Assembly: GCF_036711975.1 (NCBI RefSeq)
Contig: NC_091973.1
Coordinates: 2,046,001-2,110,000 of the forward strand
Direction of reading: 5' to 3'
Source: Onthophagus taurus
Lineage: Eukaryota; Arthropoda; Insecta; Coleoptera; Scarabaeidae
Length of the DNA stretch: 64,000 nucleotides
The notes beneath the pieces are model-generated. The model was given only the letters and a program-made list of their open reading frames with translations, was not told the DNA's origin and did no database searches. Both the position numbers and the translations under genes were made by a program. Of this stretch, positions 45,601-58,617 are shown piece by piece. Numbering within the stretch: the first letter of the stretch is position 1; each line of letters opens with the position of its first letter.

Positions 45601-48600
45601 TTTATTCGATAATGCCCCGAAATTAATTCATATTCCAACGAAAATGCAAGAAATTTGTAATCCATTGCAGGTAAAGTGGTCTTTCTGAACATTGTACAAT
45701 AAAATTTTATTAAGATAAAAAGTTTCTTGTATCAAATTATAGAGATATGCCAAATTTTATAAATTTTGAATACAAATTTTTTTCAACCTCAGAAACTCCA
45801 CGTAGAATCTTGGCTTCTGAGTGTAGCCGAGATCGCTTGCAGTCAAAACGCTGCATAATGTGTTAAATAGATTTGGGTTGATATGCTATTAATTGCATCG
45901 CCTCGGCGGTATCAGATAAAATCGTAAATTTCCATCATAATTGCGGCGAGGCGCAGCCTCATCTCTTAACTAGATTTGAGTTGCCTCAACCGAAGCGATT
46001 TTTTATTTCCTCAATCTATTAGATTAATTCGACGAACTTTCTTATTAGTTATTGAATTTTTGTTTCAGAAACTTTTTGTACAAATATGTACGACTCCGAA
46101 AACAATCAAAACTTTGGTGTATCACTTCCAAAGGTATATTATTCGCCAGAAAACATAGCTGTCGGTCATGAATCCGAATCGATTGACGTTGAATCAAAGA
46201 CGGAAAAAATTCTTAGCGATTCGCCTACAAGCTATGAAAAGGAGAATAATTATAACAATAACGGCCAAGTTGATAAAGAAAGTTGGATTTTACAAACGCT
46301 GGAAGAAGTGAAAGTGAAGGGCCAAAAGCGGGCGTTAAACACGACAGTTGATTGCCCGATTGAAAAGAAAAAGCGCGCTTTTGAACCGCCAAATCTATTA
46401 AACCACGATGAAAAGAGTTTTAATTGTAATAGTAAAATTAATTGTGATACTTCGGATAAAATTAAAACTTACAAACCGCTTAATAATGGACACACATTAA
46501 ACGGAGTTGAATCCGAGTCTGATACAGATAAAGAAAATAATGACAGCGTTTGTAAAGATCGTGTTACTAATGATGGTGTTGAGGAAACAGATAATGAAAT
46601 ACAAAGGTTCACGCGAAAATTTCGCGCTAAATCGTTAGATTTACAGATAACATCGACAAAACCTTTCCAAACTCCAAGAGCGAAAAGTTCCACGGAAATG
46701 ATTTCGCACGAAAACATTGCAGAATTCATTGGAACACCATGTCAGATAAAAACAGAACCCCAAGAAGTCAAATTAAACGGCGACATCAAAGAGAACAATC
46801 ACAAGAAACACGAGAACAAATCAAAATATGATGATAAATACAAAAATAATCACAAACCAAGTGACAGATATGATAAAAAACGCGATTACTCGAAAGATTC
46901 GAGTCGAAAACGCAGTCATAGTCACAGTCACAATGACAAACACGAATCCAGTCATAAAAAAGATAAAAAGGAATCGAGTTCAAGTCATAGTCATAGAAAA
47001 GAGTCGAGTAGAAGTGATCGACATCATCGACATCACTCTTCAAAATATCGCTCGTCTAAAGATGATAAATATACATCAATAGGCATACAAGCTTCTGGAA
47101 GAGACGACGAAAAACGTCGTCACGATCGAAAGATTATTGAACCAAGACCGCGATTAATGTTATCCGGGAATTATACATATCCACCATCTGAATTGCGTTT
47201 AAAATATGCCAAGTATTTCCATATAGAAACGCATTCAAACGGAGGCGCAAAAGTTGTTCACGCCTATCATGATGAAATAAAACACTTAACGGGCCAAAAC
47301 TTACGAGATTTAGTCGATGAGTACTTTCGATTAGCTTTTGCGGAAGACGAAAATCATCGCGCTATTTATGTTATGGCGATTGTACACGGATCCGGGGCGC
47401 ATATTCCCGATTTATTAGATTATATGGCTACCGAACATCCGGCTGTTATTGTGAAACATGGATTTTTGAATAGAACGTCCGATTTAGAGACGACCACATT
47501 CCGACAATACAATGAAAACGTTATTCGCAATTATGATAACGGTACTTATCGATTTGGACCATTACACCAAGTTAGTATTGTTGGAACAGCGCATGAAGAG
47601 GTTGGGGGATATTTTCAGGACGTTTTATCTATTTTAGAACAAAATCCGTTTCTACAACAAGTAAATATATTTTTTAAGGTTAATTTATTACCAATTAATT
47701 GATTAATTTTTTAGACGATGCCTTGGGGTCAAGTATCCGGTGTTCACATGCACCCAACAGATTCAAATGACGGCCCAATACTGTGGTGTCGCCCAGGGGA
47801 ACAATTAGTACCAACAGCTGATAGTAGAAGTCCGGCGAAACGGAAACGAACCGGCATAAACGAGTTGCGGAACCTCCAGTACCTTCCCCGATTATCGGAG
47901 GCGCGCGAACATCTTTTCGAGGACCGAACGCGAGCTCACGCCGATCACGTTGACCACGGGCTCGATCGCCGCACAACGGCCGCCGTTGGACTCCTAAAAG
48001 CCATCCACGCAGGCCGCGACGAAGGAAAAATTAACCGAATTACGAAAGATGTCGTTGCATTTGACGCAAAAGATTTTGAGATTATATCAGAAAAGTTACA
48101 TTTGGATTTACATGAACCTCCAACATCTCAAGTAATTTACATAAAATTAATTTTTTTCTTTAATTTCATTTCAATTTAATATTTTTTAGTGTATATCTTG
48201 GATAGAAGATGCTAAATTAAACCAGTTGAGGCGCGAGGGAGTGAGATATGCAAGAATAAACCTTTATGATAACGATATTTATTTTTTACCAAGGCGGATA
48301 ATTCATCAATTTAGGACTGTTAGTGCAGTGACGAGTGTTGGTAGGTAATTTTTAAATGTTTAACTTTTTTGTGATGTATGTAAAACGCCGATTTGAAATA
48401 TTTTCACATTTTTCTCGATATCTATGCATCTGAGAGCAAAAGTGGAAAAGAGCAATGTTGTTAAAAATAAGATTTGCTACAACTTTTATATTAAAAGTTT
48501 TTTTAAAACGTTCCGAATCATGTACTTTACCAACAACCCAAGCTGGCTGCACCGTGATATAAAAAATAAAGACGTCGGCCGCCCTAAATATTGTTCATGA

Positions 48601-51600
48601 TATAGGAAATAATCTCGGCCGACTTCGAAGACGCCGGCCGCCCTAAGTATTCTTCGCGATGCTTGGGTTGGGTTCTGTTCGGCCCAGATTATTTCTGTTG
48701 ATATAAAAAATAATCTCGGCCGACTTCGAAGACGTCGGCCGCCATAGGTATTGTTCATGACAGGCATGATCTTCGCCTATATGCAACCCAAACCAACTGA
48801 AGTCAACCCAACCCAAGTATTGCGAACAATACTTAGGACGGCTGACGTCTTCGAAGTCGGCCGAGATTATTTCTGTTGATATAAGAAATAAGCTCGGCCG
48901 ACTTCGAAGACGTGGGCCGCCCCAAGTTATCTTCGTGCTATAAAAAGTAATCTCGGCCGACTTCGAAGACGTCGGCCGTCCTAAGTATTGTTCGCGATAC
49001 TTGGGTTGGGTTGAGTTCAGTTTGTTTGGGTTGCATATAGGCGAAGATCATGCTCTATCACGAACAATACCTATGACGGCCGACTTCGAAGACGTTGGCC
49101 GCCCTAAGTATTGTTCGCAATACTTGGGTTGGGTTCTGTTCGCCCGAGATTATTTCTGTTGATATAAAAAATAATCTCGGTCGACTTCGAAAACGTCGGC
49201 CGCCATAGATATTGTTCCTGACTGAGCATGATCTTCGCCTATATGCAACCCAAACCAACTGAACTCAACCCAAGTATCGCGAGCAATACTTAGGACGGCC
49301 GACGTCTTAGGAGGCGGGCGAGCTTATTTCTTATATCAACAGAAATAAGCTCGCCCAACTTCGAAGACGTCGGCCGCTCCAAGTTATCTGCGTGATATAA
49401 GAAGTAATCTCCAAGTGCTGTACAGGGTGGGCAAATTTGGGTGTTATTATAGGCTATCTCAGAAACTATAAGAGATACAAAAAAAGTAGGTGCCATGTCC
49501 CGGTCTCTTTTTCCGAGACTAATCCAATCCCGTAAAGACCAAATCTCTATCTTCTTTTGTTTTTAAGTTATAGCCAAAAAGTCAAATTTTAGTGATTTCA
49601 AAAAATGCTCGTATTTCATTTATTTTTCAAATTAGAGAAATGGGCTTAATGCATTCTTAAGACACTTTTTTGAGTAGAATATACTGCCGTTGAAAATTTT
49701 TTAACATAGCTGATAATTTTTGAGATATAACATAAAGTTGTATTTTTTTAAATACAACCTATACTTTATTACGATGTTACTGAAAAGAGCATGATGTTTC
49801 TGCGGAAAATAAGCGTTATTTTTCAATTTTTAAAATATTAAAGATTAAAATTCAAATTTTTAATTATAGTAGGCGAGGAAAACGCTAAATACTACTTAGT
49901 TACTATAGCAACGTGAGTTTACTTGTCATTTCATTCATAAATTTTGCGAAACGAGTTTCCCGTTTAAGAAGTTCCGCATTATCTTTAAAGAAAACGATAA
50001 AATTAAATATAGAATATATTGGAGTCCGCTTTGAAGATGATACATAAGTCTTCATATCCCCATTCAAACGGTGTTTCAATGGAAAGTCCGCTCCCAGTTT
50101 ATGATTCCTAATTTTCCTCTATCTCACCCAATTTCAAAAGAAAATATTGCTGATATCAAAAAACTTCTACATCTTATGTTTGGGGAAAACTGGGAATATA
50201 CTACCGAAGATTTCATTCATTGATACCGAACTGTTCTAATCTTACAACCAGTAAGTTGAGTAGAAGAAGATGACAGTTTATGACTCTTTAGTTCCTGAAG
50301 TTGTCCATATTTAATTATTCATTAATTAATACATTTCTTGTATTTTTAATAAACAAACTTTAAATGCTAATCATTTTTTATTGGTGAACAAAGTCAGGGA
50401 TAAGATGCTGAGAAATTTAAATTAACTATTCAAAGTTTTTATTCGTTGGTACAAAACCAACTTATCCTGAATAATGGTACAAAACCAACTTTATTCTGTC
50501 ATATTCGTGCAAAACCATATATTATAGCCACTAGGTAGTATTTACTGTCCGGACCCGCCTACTATAATCGAAATTTTGAACATTAGCGCTTACTATTTTC
50601 GAATTGAAAATTAACGCTTATTTTCCGCAGAAACATTATGCGTGCGATACATCATTGGAAAGCTAAAAATATGCTCTTTTCTTTAACATCATAATCGAGT
50701 ATAGTTTGTATTTAAAAAAACACAACTTTGTGTTATATCTCAACAATCATCAAGTATATTTAAAACTTTTCAACGGCAGTATATTCCACTTAAAAAAGTG
50801 TCTTAAGAACGTATCAACCCCATTCCTATAATTTGAAAAATAAACGAAATATGAGCATTTTTTGAAATCACGAAAATTTGACTTTTTGGCTATAACTTAA
50901 AAACAAAAGAAGATAGAGGTTTGATGTTTGCGGGATTGAATTAGTCTCGAAAAAAGAGACCGGGACATGGCACCTACTTTTTTCGTATCTCTTATAGTTT
51001 CTGAGATAGCCTATAATAACACCCAAATTTGCCCACCCTGTACAACTCCAAGTATTGTACTCCAAGTACAATACTTAGCTAATTTTCATAGTTTTCTGGA
51101 TATTTACGCTTCTAAGAGCAAAAGTCTAGTGTTAGTTAAATAAAAATATGTTTTTGTCTACATTTAATGTCTATATTTTACTATATTACTAATATTTTTT
51201 AGCATGGCATATAAGATTAAAAATGTATGGAGAGCCCGTAAAACCAGGCACAGGTCCCGAATTTTTATCATTAAATGGTACATTAATTCCGGGAATGGCG
51301 GATAGACCCATAGCAAAATCAGATCAAGTGAAAGTGGAGCGTGAAAAAGAAAAAGAAAAACACCGCGAGAAACAAAACACCACGAAACATACTTCAACTA
51401 AAGAAGAAGATTTAAAGCGACCCCACAAAGGTGATAAATCCGAAAATCCTCATAGCAGACATTACGACAAAGATTACACGCCAAGTAAACATAAAAGTTC
51501 GAAACGAGATCGACATGACGACGATAAAAAGAAACACAGGCACAAATCGTCGTCAGATCATCATCATAGATCGTATACAGATCAAAATAAATCGGTTAAA

Positions 51601-51834
51601 AATGTGTTAATTTCTTCGACGGGAAGTTCCCCTGAAAATATAAAGAAGGTTGAGTCTAAAGAGGTGAAGGTACAAAAAACTGATAATCACGATGTTGTTG
51701 TGAAAAAGTCAGACAGTGAAGTAATAAAGAAAACTGATGATGTGAAGAAACCGCGACCACCAAAAATTAAGAAACCCGAAAGTATCGATGTTCTCGGTGA
51801 TATTCTTAAACATATGACACCGAAAAAACAATAG
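42617..51834 (+). CDS. Round spermatid basic protein 1-like (RSBN1/DPY-21 family)
   Basis: Nuclear protein of the RSBN1/DPY-21 family; DPY-21 in worms demethylates H4K20me2 through a JmjC-type fold, and RSBN1 proteins are proposed to do the same. Five exons join in phase to 971 residues: 42617-42740, 46069-47660, 47715-48131, 48190-48340 and 51203-51834. Residues about 240-350 form a His/Lys/Ser/Asp-rich low-complexity region ([18 protein letters not shown]). The conserved domain runs from about residue 360 ([20 protein letters not shown]) through [52 protein letters not shown] and [20 protein letters not shown] to [13 protein letters not shown] second basic tail ([20 protein letters not shown]) ends the protein. 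I cannot confirm the metal ligands by eye. Introns 1 and 4 (3.3 and 2.9 kb) are repeat-filled. AATAAA at 53652-53657. Confidence 0.9.
43155..45390. repeat. Densest modular palindromic repeat cluster, in RSBN1-like intron 1
   Basis: Roughly 30 GC cores in 2.2 kb, with short modules (GTTATTAATGGCATCACTCG, GTGAAACCAAGTCTACCCTG) and spacers such as AACCTAAGTATCAAGAACAA and ATAAGTATTGTTCGTGATGG. A higher-order unit of about 435 bp repeats near 43665-44100, 44100-44535 and, shortened, 44535-44945. Some cores have lost one side (for example TTCGAAGACGTCAGTTCCTA), giving half-palindromes. Confidence 0.92.
48365..48520 (-). repeat. AT-rich long module, inverted, in RSBN1-like intron 4
   Basis: Complement of the long-module body: TATGCATCTGAGAGCAAAAG and AAGATTTGCTACAACTTTTA are visible. 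No core is attached to its left; a core cluster begins about 50 bp to the right. Confidence 0.8.
48560..49405. repeat. Modular palindromic repeat cluster in RSBN1-like intron 4
   Basis: About a dozen GC cores with spacers TATTGCGAACAATACTTAGG and TTGATATAAAAAATAATCTC, plus GCATGATCTTCGCCTATATG also known from intron 1. A unit of roughly 440 bp is partly repeated in inverted order, so the right half mirrors the left. It borders a different inverted-repeat element at 49423. Confidence 0.88.
49423..51040. mobile_element. Foldback-type DNA element with ~500-bp inverted arms
   Basis: Left terminus CAGGGTGGGCAAATTTGGGT is mirrored at the right end (ACCCAAATTTGCCCACCCTG ending at 51040), with TA on both outer borders. 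The two arms (about 49423-49910 and 50525-51040) stay alignable over their whole length, through GTAGGTGCCATGTCCCGGTC and ACGGCAGTATATTC. The ~610-bp centre has no long frame. A non-autonomous element, TA targeting suggesting the Tc1/mariner superfamily. Confidence 0.75.
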
Positions 51835-53815
51835 TTAACGGTGTTTTATTGAAAGTTTTAAATTAATTTTGAGGTTGTTTATTAAAAAAATTTTTTAATA
51901 ACGTTTTAGTTATTCAATATTCAGTTCTAATTTATTCAAATAACCTCAAAATGATTATATTTCCTTTTTTAAATATAAATATGTATATAGTATATTATAA
52001 GCAAAGTTGTACACCAATTTCTATCATCTTTGTATAGTATTCAGTTGAATTAATTCATTTAATTAATTTAGGAGTTTGCTTTTTAGATGTTTTCTTTCTA
52101 AATTTTTCTCGACGATTATTTATGCAGCTAATTTATATAGTAATATATAATAAGTTCGTTCTAGAAATGATTGTTTTCAATTTATTGGAATAAACATAAT
52201 AAATAAATAATAAAGATCTCGTGAGAAACACTTTTTTTGGAGAAAATATATATATATAGGTTCTATGAGAGTACTATTTTTAGGTTACGTATTTTTAGCT
52301 ATTTATGACGTAAGTGAAAATAAAACAATATATAATTAATTGATTAAGATGATATATGTGTATATAGGCCCCTTTGTACAGATAGATTTTTAAGGTGTAC
52401 AGATTTTTTTATATAGCAAGAGTTGTTACGAAAATTAAAATGTATAAAAATGTTACATAGAAAAAATAATAATAACAATTAATACATTCACATAATTACA
52501 TCACTTCTAACGTCGTAAACGTTTAATCGCTTTATACTTCCCGTTTTATGACTAATTCTCAATCAAAAAAGATTAACTAATAAATGATAGGCAAAAAATT
52601 GAAGTAATTATGTGGATACATATATTACAAGTATATTTTCCTATCAACAATTCTTTTAAAATATATAAATATATACATATAAAAAGTGTGTAATAAAATA
52701 AAAAGTTTTGGAGCGATATAAAATCTACTTATCTACTATTTAAAAAAAAACTTTCTTTCTCCAACTTAAAAAAATAAATTATCACTCAATATTTTTTATT
52801 TTATTAAACACGCGATTATAAACATTTGTATATTACCCAATATTTGCAAAAAAAAAGTAATAAAAAAGGTTTCATTCCTTTTTTTAAGATTTTCTTGGTT
52901 GATAACTAGATTAATTAATTATAAAAATCGGATCCCCGTCTTGGCTTATGTTGGCCTGTTGCAATTTACATTTGTGTGATGTGTATCGTCTTTTTCGTTT
53001 ATAGATTTACGACGAAAGATTAAAAATGAAATTCAGCAAACGTTAATTTATTTATTTAAACTTAAGTTATTAACAAATTCTAAGTAAGCTGATACCTTGT
53101 GCTCAGTTCATTTTTGAGAGAAAAATTGACGAAAAAGTAAACGTTTTTGTTATGCCACTTAATTAATTCAATAACTACTTGTACAAATAATGTGAAAACG
53201 AAAAATTAGTATTCCGACGCATTTAAGGTATCGGCCAAGTATTTTACATGTGATAATTTTTATAGAAAAAAATTATTCGTATTATTGACAGAAAGTTATG
53301 ATTATTTTTTGTGTGAAGTGTACAAAACATTTGTATATCTATGCCAGAACAGAGATCATAGTGCTTAGAGTAGTATTTCTTTTCGATTTTTCAAATAATA
53401 CCGAAATCATTTTTTATATCCCATCTTTTTTTATATAATATACTTAACAATAATCAAACAGTAATAAGAAAATTGTTACCGCACTTAGTGAACGCAACAT
53501 ATTTTAATTTATTTTTAAATTAATTCCTACGGATTTAATATTAATTAATCAGAGTTTGTATGAAAATTGTAATCAAACCCAACTTATTTTTTTCCTTTAT
53601 ACTAATGTTATTTATTTAACATTCCACCAAAAAACCTTTTTTTGTGTTTTCAATAAAAACTTTTTGTCAATTACTCTAAGTGGAAACTTTTATTTGTTTA
53701 TTTATTCATTTTAAATAAATATATAATAAATAGAACCTGATGGGAAAGAGAAAAAGAAAACTTATTTCGAAATAAATTAATTTATTAAAACATTTTATTT
53801 ACAATAAATATGATT
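51835..53815. other. Convergent 3' region between the RSBN1-like and receptor-like genes
   Basis: Very AT-rich. The RSBN1-like 3' UTR probably ends after AATAAA at 53652-53657. The opposite gene has AATAAA on the minus strand at 53799-53794, only 17 bp past its stop. Its transcript end would then come within roughly 150 bp of the other transcript's end. No repeats or frames recognised. Confidence 0.5.
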
Positions 53816-56800
53816 TTAAGATGTATTAAAATTTAATTTGAAAAGTAATTTCTTAATAAGAAGTTTGTAAGCAGTGTACATAATTGTGATTAAAACAAGA
53901 GAAATAATCAAGATTATAGTTGTAACCCAACCAAAACTAGAATACCCCAATTTTAAGAAAAATGGTTTTGATACACATCTTACTTCACTGTCAAAAGAAT
54001 TCCTAACGACAACGACCAACGTTTGCGTAATTTCCTCGTGTATTAATTCGTCTTTTAAAGCAACGCTTAACTTTGGATCTTCCTTATTAAGTTCTGTATG
54101 CAACAATTTAGTGTGATGGTAAATTTTTTCGTCGTTTAAATCACTACAATTGTATTTAAACACTTCGTAAGCATGTTTTGGAAGATAAACGAACGCTTCG
54201 CTAAAATCAAAAAAATAAATTAATAATAAAGAAAACCCCCAAAATTATTACCAACCTAAATCCATCCAAATTTTTGAAAATTAATGATTTAAAAACGATA
54301 AAAGTGTCATTAATAAATTCAAAACTACCGCTTCTTTTAATTATTGGTGTTTTCGGTGGAGTTTTTATTGTTTTATATATAGGATTTGAAACTCCTCCTA
54401 AATTGGTGACTTGTAAACCGACGGTTATGTATTTTGCGCTAAATTCTTCAACGTTCATTGCCATCGAAAAGAATTTAATATCATCCCCTTCAATGGAAAA
54501 CATAAAAATCCTTTTCGCAATAGTTATGATACAAAAGATTAATCGTCCATAAGATTTATCGGGGCGTTCAAAATTAACAACCATAACAAGATCGTGCAAA
54601 ATAATTTCAAAGTTTAGAGGCGCTTCGGGTCGATCTTCTTTGGTTACAACGTTAATAGGATTCGTACATTCACTTAAATTCGTCGAATTAACATTTTTCC
54701 CAACAACCTAAACAATATATTGGGAGTAAATTAATTCAGATTTTTTTAAATACTTACACAAATCGTGTAATTTTCGTTTGCTTTTAAATTGTTAATTTCG
54801 CCGCAAATAAGTTCAGGCCAAAAAATGCAATTCGAATCGATCTCGATTTTTGCTACTCGAAGTTCTTGACGTCTCGTTTCAACCCAGTATTGTATAAAAT
54901 AATTTTCTAATTGTCCTGTAGGTGGATACGGTTTTGACCAGCGAAGAGAAATCGAAGAAACCGTTTTTGAATACATTGTAATGTTGGGTATAGGAAGTGG
55001 AGCTAAAAAAATTTTGTTAATTTTAAAAATCGAAATATTATTTTGTTACCTGTTGGAGCAGTTAAAATTGAGAAGTTGTGATATAGGCGATTATTTAAGA
55101 AATTTTCATTCCTCGAAAATAATATGGTAACGTTATATGTTGAGTAACCCAATATTTTATAGCTGTGGCTCATAGATCCCCGATAAAATCTTTTTGTAAC
55201 TGTTTTTGTTTTGATGTCTTCGTTCCATGGATCTTTTCCTTCCACTGTTAAGATATAGAATAATTGCCCTTGTATTTTTTTGCAGTCAAATAATGATAAT
55301 GAAATTTCTAAATTAAAATGATCTTGTTTTGTTTGTATTATTGGCAAATCCTCTTCTTCAAGTGTTTCTAAAAAAATATTAATTATTTATATATTAATTT
55401 TTTTATTAAATACTAATAAATAATTACCTTTTGGGAACATATCTATAGCTTGTTCTAAAATAATTCCTTCATTTTCATGTAAAATCGTAAAATTGTAAGT
55501 TACAAAAGGTGTTAATCCCGATAAGTTAGAAAACAATATAGTTCCAAAATTATCTGGGACAACATATTTAATTGTAACGTTGCTTTCGTAAATTTTTTTC
55601 TTACAATCGACGTATTTAACGGGCTAAAACAAAAAAATTCGATTTATATTTAATTTATATAAATTATATATAAATTATTATAATAATAAGTACTTACAAT
55701 ATACTCCAAAGTAAAATTTTTATTTTCGCTGTTTGAAACCCAAAACAAATCGACTTCTTCGCTACTTTTTACAATAATCGTTCCTTTTTTAGTAACTCCC
55801 CTCCTCGATTTAATGCTAAGTTCCGGGTATCTTATCGAAGCGCAAACTGGTACCTTATTCAGCATCATTTTCGTCGTATTTAATTCTAAAATTCGATTGT
55901 TGTCGCTACAATCTCTTAAATCGCTTACAAAAACTTTGTGTCCATCGGTTGAGGTGGATATATTTAAATATAAACCAACATCGTCGCCGATTTTAGCTCT
56001 TAAAAAGACTTCTTCCCAAACGTTTTCTTTCGTAACCGTATAATTAACAATCGGGGAAATCTCATTATTTAACGATAGAGATAAATTCGCTTGGGGAGTT
56101 TTCTTAACGAAAATAGCCAAACAAACATTTCCCTTTTTGTTAATTTCTTGTATAGGAAATTTGATTTCGCCGGTTTGATTCGTCGAAATGAAATCGTCTA
56201 AAAAGACAAAATTAAAAAAATTAAACAAAATTTTTTTAATTAATTAATTCTTACATGAATGTATTTTCCATAAAACCACTTTTTCGCTACCAATGAAAAC
56301 GTAATTCGCCGTAAAATCATCGTCTTTGAATTCGGCAATTTTTTCTTTATCATCTATTAAGAATGTAAAAATGTTGTTTTCGCTTAAAAATTTTAAATGG
56401 TACCAAATCGCGGATTTTTTAAAAGCTGGCCAAAAACTCCTAGTATTCTTTATACAACCGTCTAGGGAAATTTTGCAAATTTCAACGTTATCGTTGAAAA
56501 TAATTTTGTAACATAATCCGGCGAAAACGGTGTTATCTTCGCAAATTAGAACGAAAAAGGTGTCAGTTGGGGAGCCTTTTTTAACCGAGAAAGTAATTGA
56601 TGACTTATTAAAATCATTTTTTGGAAATTTATGAATTAATTGGGCCTCTCCCGTGCGGTGAATGTTCGAGTTTTGATTTATTTTCCATTCAGCGGGCGAA
56701 TTTGTTAAACTTGCTATGAAAACATAACGGGTTAAAATTACATCATCGGTATCCTTGTAATGTATTATATTGTTCTTGTCACTTTGGATGTTAATCATAG

Positions 56801-57577
56801 AATTTAATACTGTTATTAAGTAAGAATTCCAACCATCTTCGATTTTTTCGCGATGAAAAGATTGAATCTCTTTTTTATCCCTACATTTTCCCCGGGGATT
56901 AACCCCTTGATATTGGGGAATCGTGCCTTGTTCGCACCTCCTTACACTAATCTCTTTGTGGTTATAACCAGCTAAAGTTATCCAGTAACAATTGCTATCG
57001 GGCGGAAAATTCCCATCGCAGAGATAAACGAAACCGTTGGTGTTAGTTTTAAGAGAAATTTTAATTTGTAACTTAATATATATGTTAGGAATATCTACGA
57101 GTTGATAATATATAGGTGTTGTTTTGATAGCTTCAAAACCTAAAAAGAATTTTTTTAAAAAATATTTTATATCCATATAAAAAAAATCTAACTTTCCCAT
57201 CTCCGATCTAAAATCGTATCGAAGTCATAATTCAATGAGTTATCGAGGGTCCAAAAATCGCGCAATAATCGTCTCGTGCAATCATTATCTTTACCAACGG
57301 AACAATAAAACAGATTCGGTTTATATCTTGATATTTTCACCACGTCTGTTTGATTTGTTTCCCAGACAATCGCCGTCCCGGTTGTCTGGGTTTCGTCTTT
57401 TAAAAGACAGTATAAGAGGTTGGCTGGTCGATTTTCCAATAATTCCAAACTTGGTAAATTCGAATTCCCGAATTTAAGATGAATCAAGAGCGACAATAAA
57501 ATCCTAACATCCATATTAAAAAAAAATATAATAATTAACAAACAATAAAGAACTTACCATTGAATTTTCAAACTCAT
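53816..57577 (-). CDS. Single-pass membrane receptor-like protein with fibronectin-type modules
   Basis: I do not recognise the gene by name. Nine exons join in phase to 1103 residues (complement): 57577-57558, 57503-57193, 57139-56255, 56197-55698, 55623-55428, 55367-55050, 55002-54758, 54707-54256, 54200-53816. The first exon gives MSLKIQWILLSLLIHLKFG, a signal peptide. Exon 3 encodes two tandem ~140-residue modules that resemble, weakly, the farnesoic-acid O-methyltransferase-like domain (SNCYWITLAGYNHKEISVRR; TANYVFIGSEKVVLWKI). Later exons hold fibronectin-III-like repeats, best at SISLRWSKPYPPTGQLENYF. Many Asn-X-Ser/Thr sites support an extracellular location. A membrane segment (WVTTIILIISLVLITIMYTA) is followed by only about 20 basic residues, so there is no kinase or phosphatase domain. 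TATATAAG (minus strand, 57680-57673) is a likely TATA box. A copy of part of exon 5 lies at 58618-58730. Confidence 0.75.
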
Positions 57578-57672
57578 TTTCTTAGAACTTGTTGATAATA
57601 ACAATAACAGCTGGAGCAAGCAAAGCTAGGAGGTTTAAGACAAACTAAACCAAATTTTATTAATTTCGCCCG

Positions 57673-57681
57673 CTTATATAC
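57673..57681 (-). promoter_or_regulatory. TATA box of the receptor-like gene
   Basis: AGTATATAAGCGGGC on the minus strand lies about 100 bp upstream of the start codon. Transcription would be expected to begin near 57645. Confidence 0.55.
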
Positions 57682-58037
57682 TCTCCAAAAAGGAAATTAT
57701 TAATCACCTTTTTAAAAAAAGTGGTTACTAAGAACAATTTCGTAAATCAAAAACTATTTGAACTATAGCTGATTAATTTTAAATAAAGAACTCGGCACGG
57801 GGAAAAGGAAGGAAGATTGATAAGGCCGAAGAATTTCACGTTGGCCACTATTAGAAATGAAAAAGGAATTTTGTTTTTTTCCATGTCGAAAAATGTTCCG
57901 ATTAATCATACCTAAGCTTAATTAAGACTCATTTCCCAATTATTATTTGTATCAAAATATTTTTCAAATAAAACTTGTTAAGAATTAAAAAAGGAACAAC
58001 TTTTCTTAGCGCCATTTCTTAAAAATCATTTTTAACT

Positions 58038-58578
58038 TTTAAGTTATTAATTTTTTTTGGATTATTTTTTATTAAAAATTCATAAAAAATCAATTTCTTG
58101 GAATATTACTACGATATTTTGGGTTCATATTAAAATAATAGTCTATTTTATCGTGGTGAAATCGGATTTTGAAAATCTCATTTCGTTAGGGAGATAAACA
58201 TTTTTAAACACAACCCTAATTTGGACGAAATTAATAATTTTTAAACATTTAAAAAAAATCGATTTTAATGCAATCGTTTTGAATTTATGACGATTTGTAG
58301 AGAAAACGGGCGCCTTTTTGGTGGTGAAATTCGTTTTTAAAAAACATTTTGTTTTTAAGTTATTAATTTTTTTGGATTAAACGAAATTTGTGGATTATTT
58401 TTTTAAAAAATTCATAAAAAATCAATTTCTTGGAATATTGCTACGATATTTTGGGTTCATATTAAAATAATCGTATATTTTATCGTGGTGAAATCCGATT
58501 TTGAAAATTTCACTTCGTTAGGGAGATAAACATTTTTAAACACAACCCTACTATGGACGAAATTAATAATTTTTAAAC
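58038..58578. repeat. Local direct duplication of ~225-240 bp
   Basis: Segments 58038-58275 and 58354-58578 share TCTTGGAATATT, TTTTGGGTTCATATTAAAAT, TTATCGTGGTGAAATC and GGGAGATAAACATTTTTAAA. They are separated by about 80 bp and lie next to the satellite. Confidence 0.85.
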
Positions 58579-58617
58579 GAATTTATGACGATTTATAAAG
58601 AAAAAGAATAATTAGAA

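Noticed and set aside
57512-57514. Met of MDVRILLSLL as the start of the receptor-like gene
   Set aside because: A 20-nt upstream exon (57577-57558) with a perfect GTAAGT donor splices in frame to 57503 and gives a better signal peptide. The inner Met remains a fallback.
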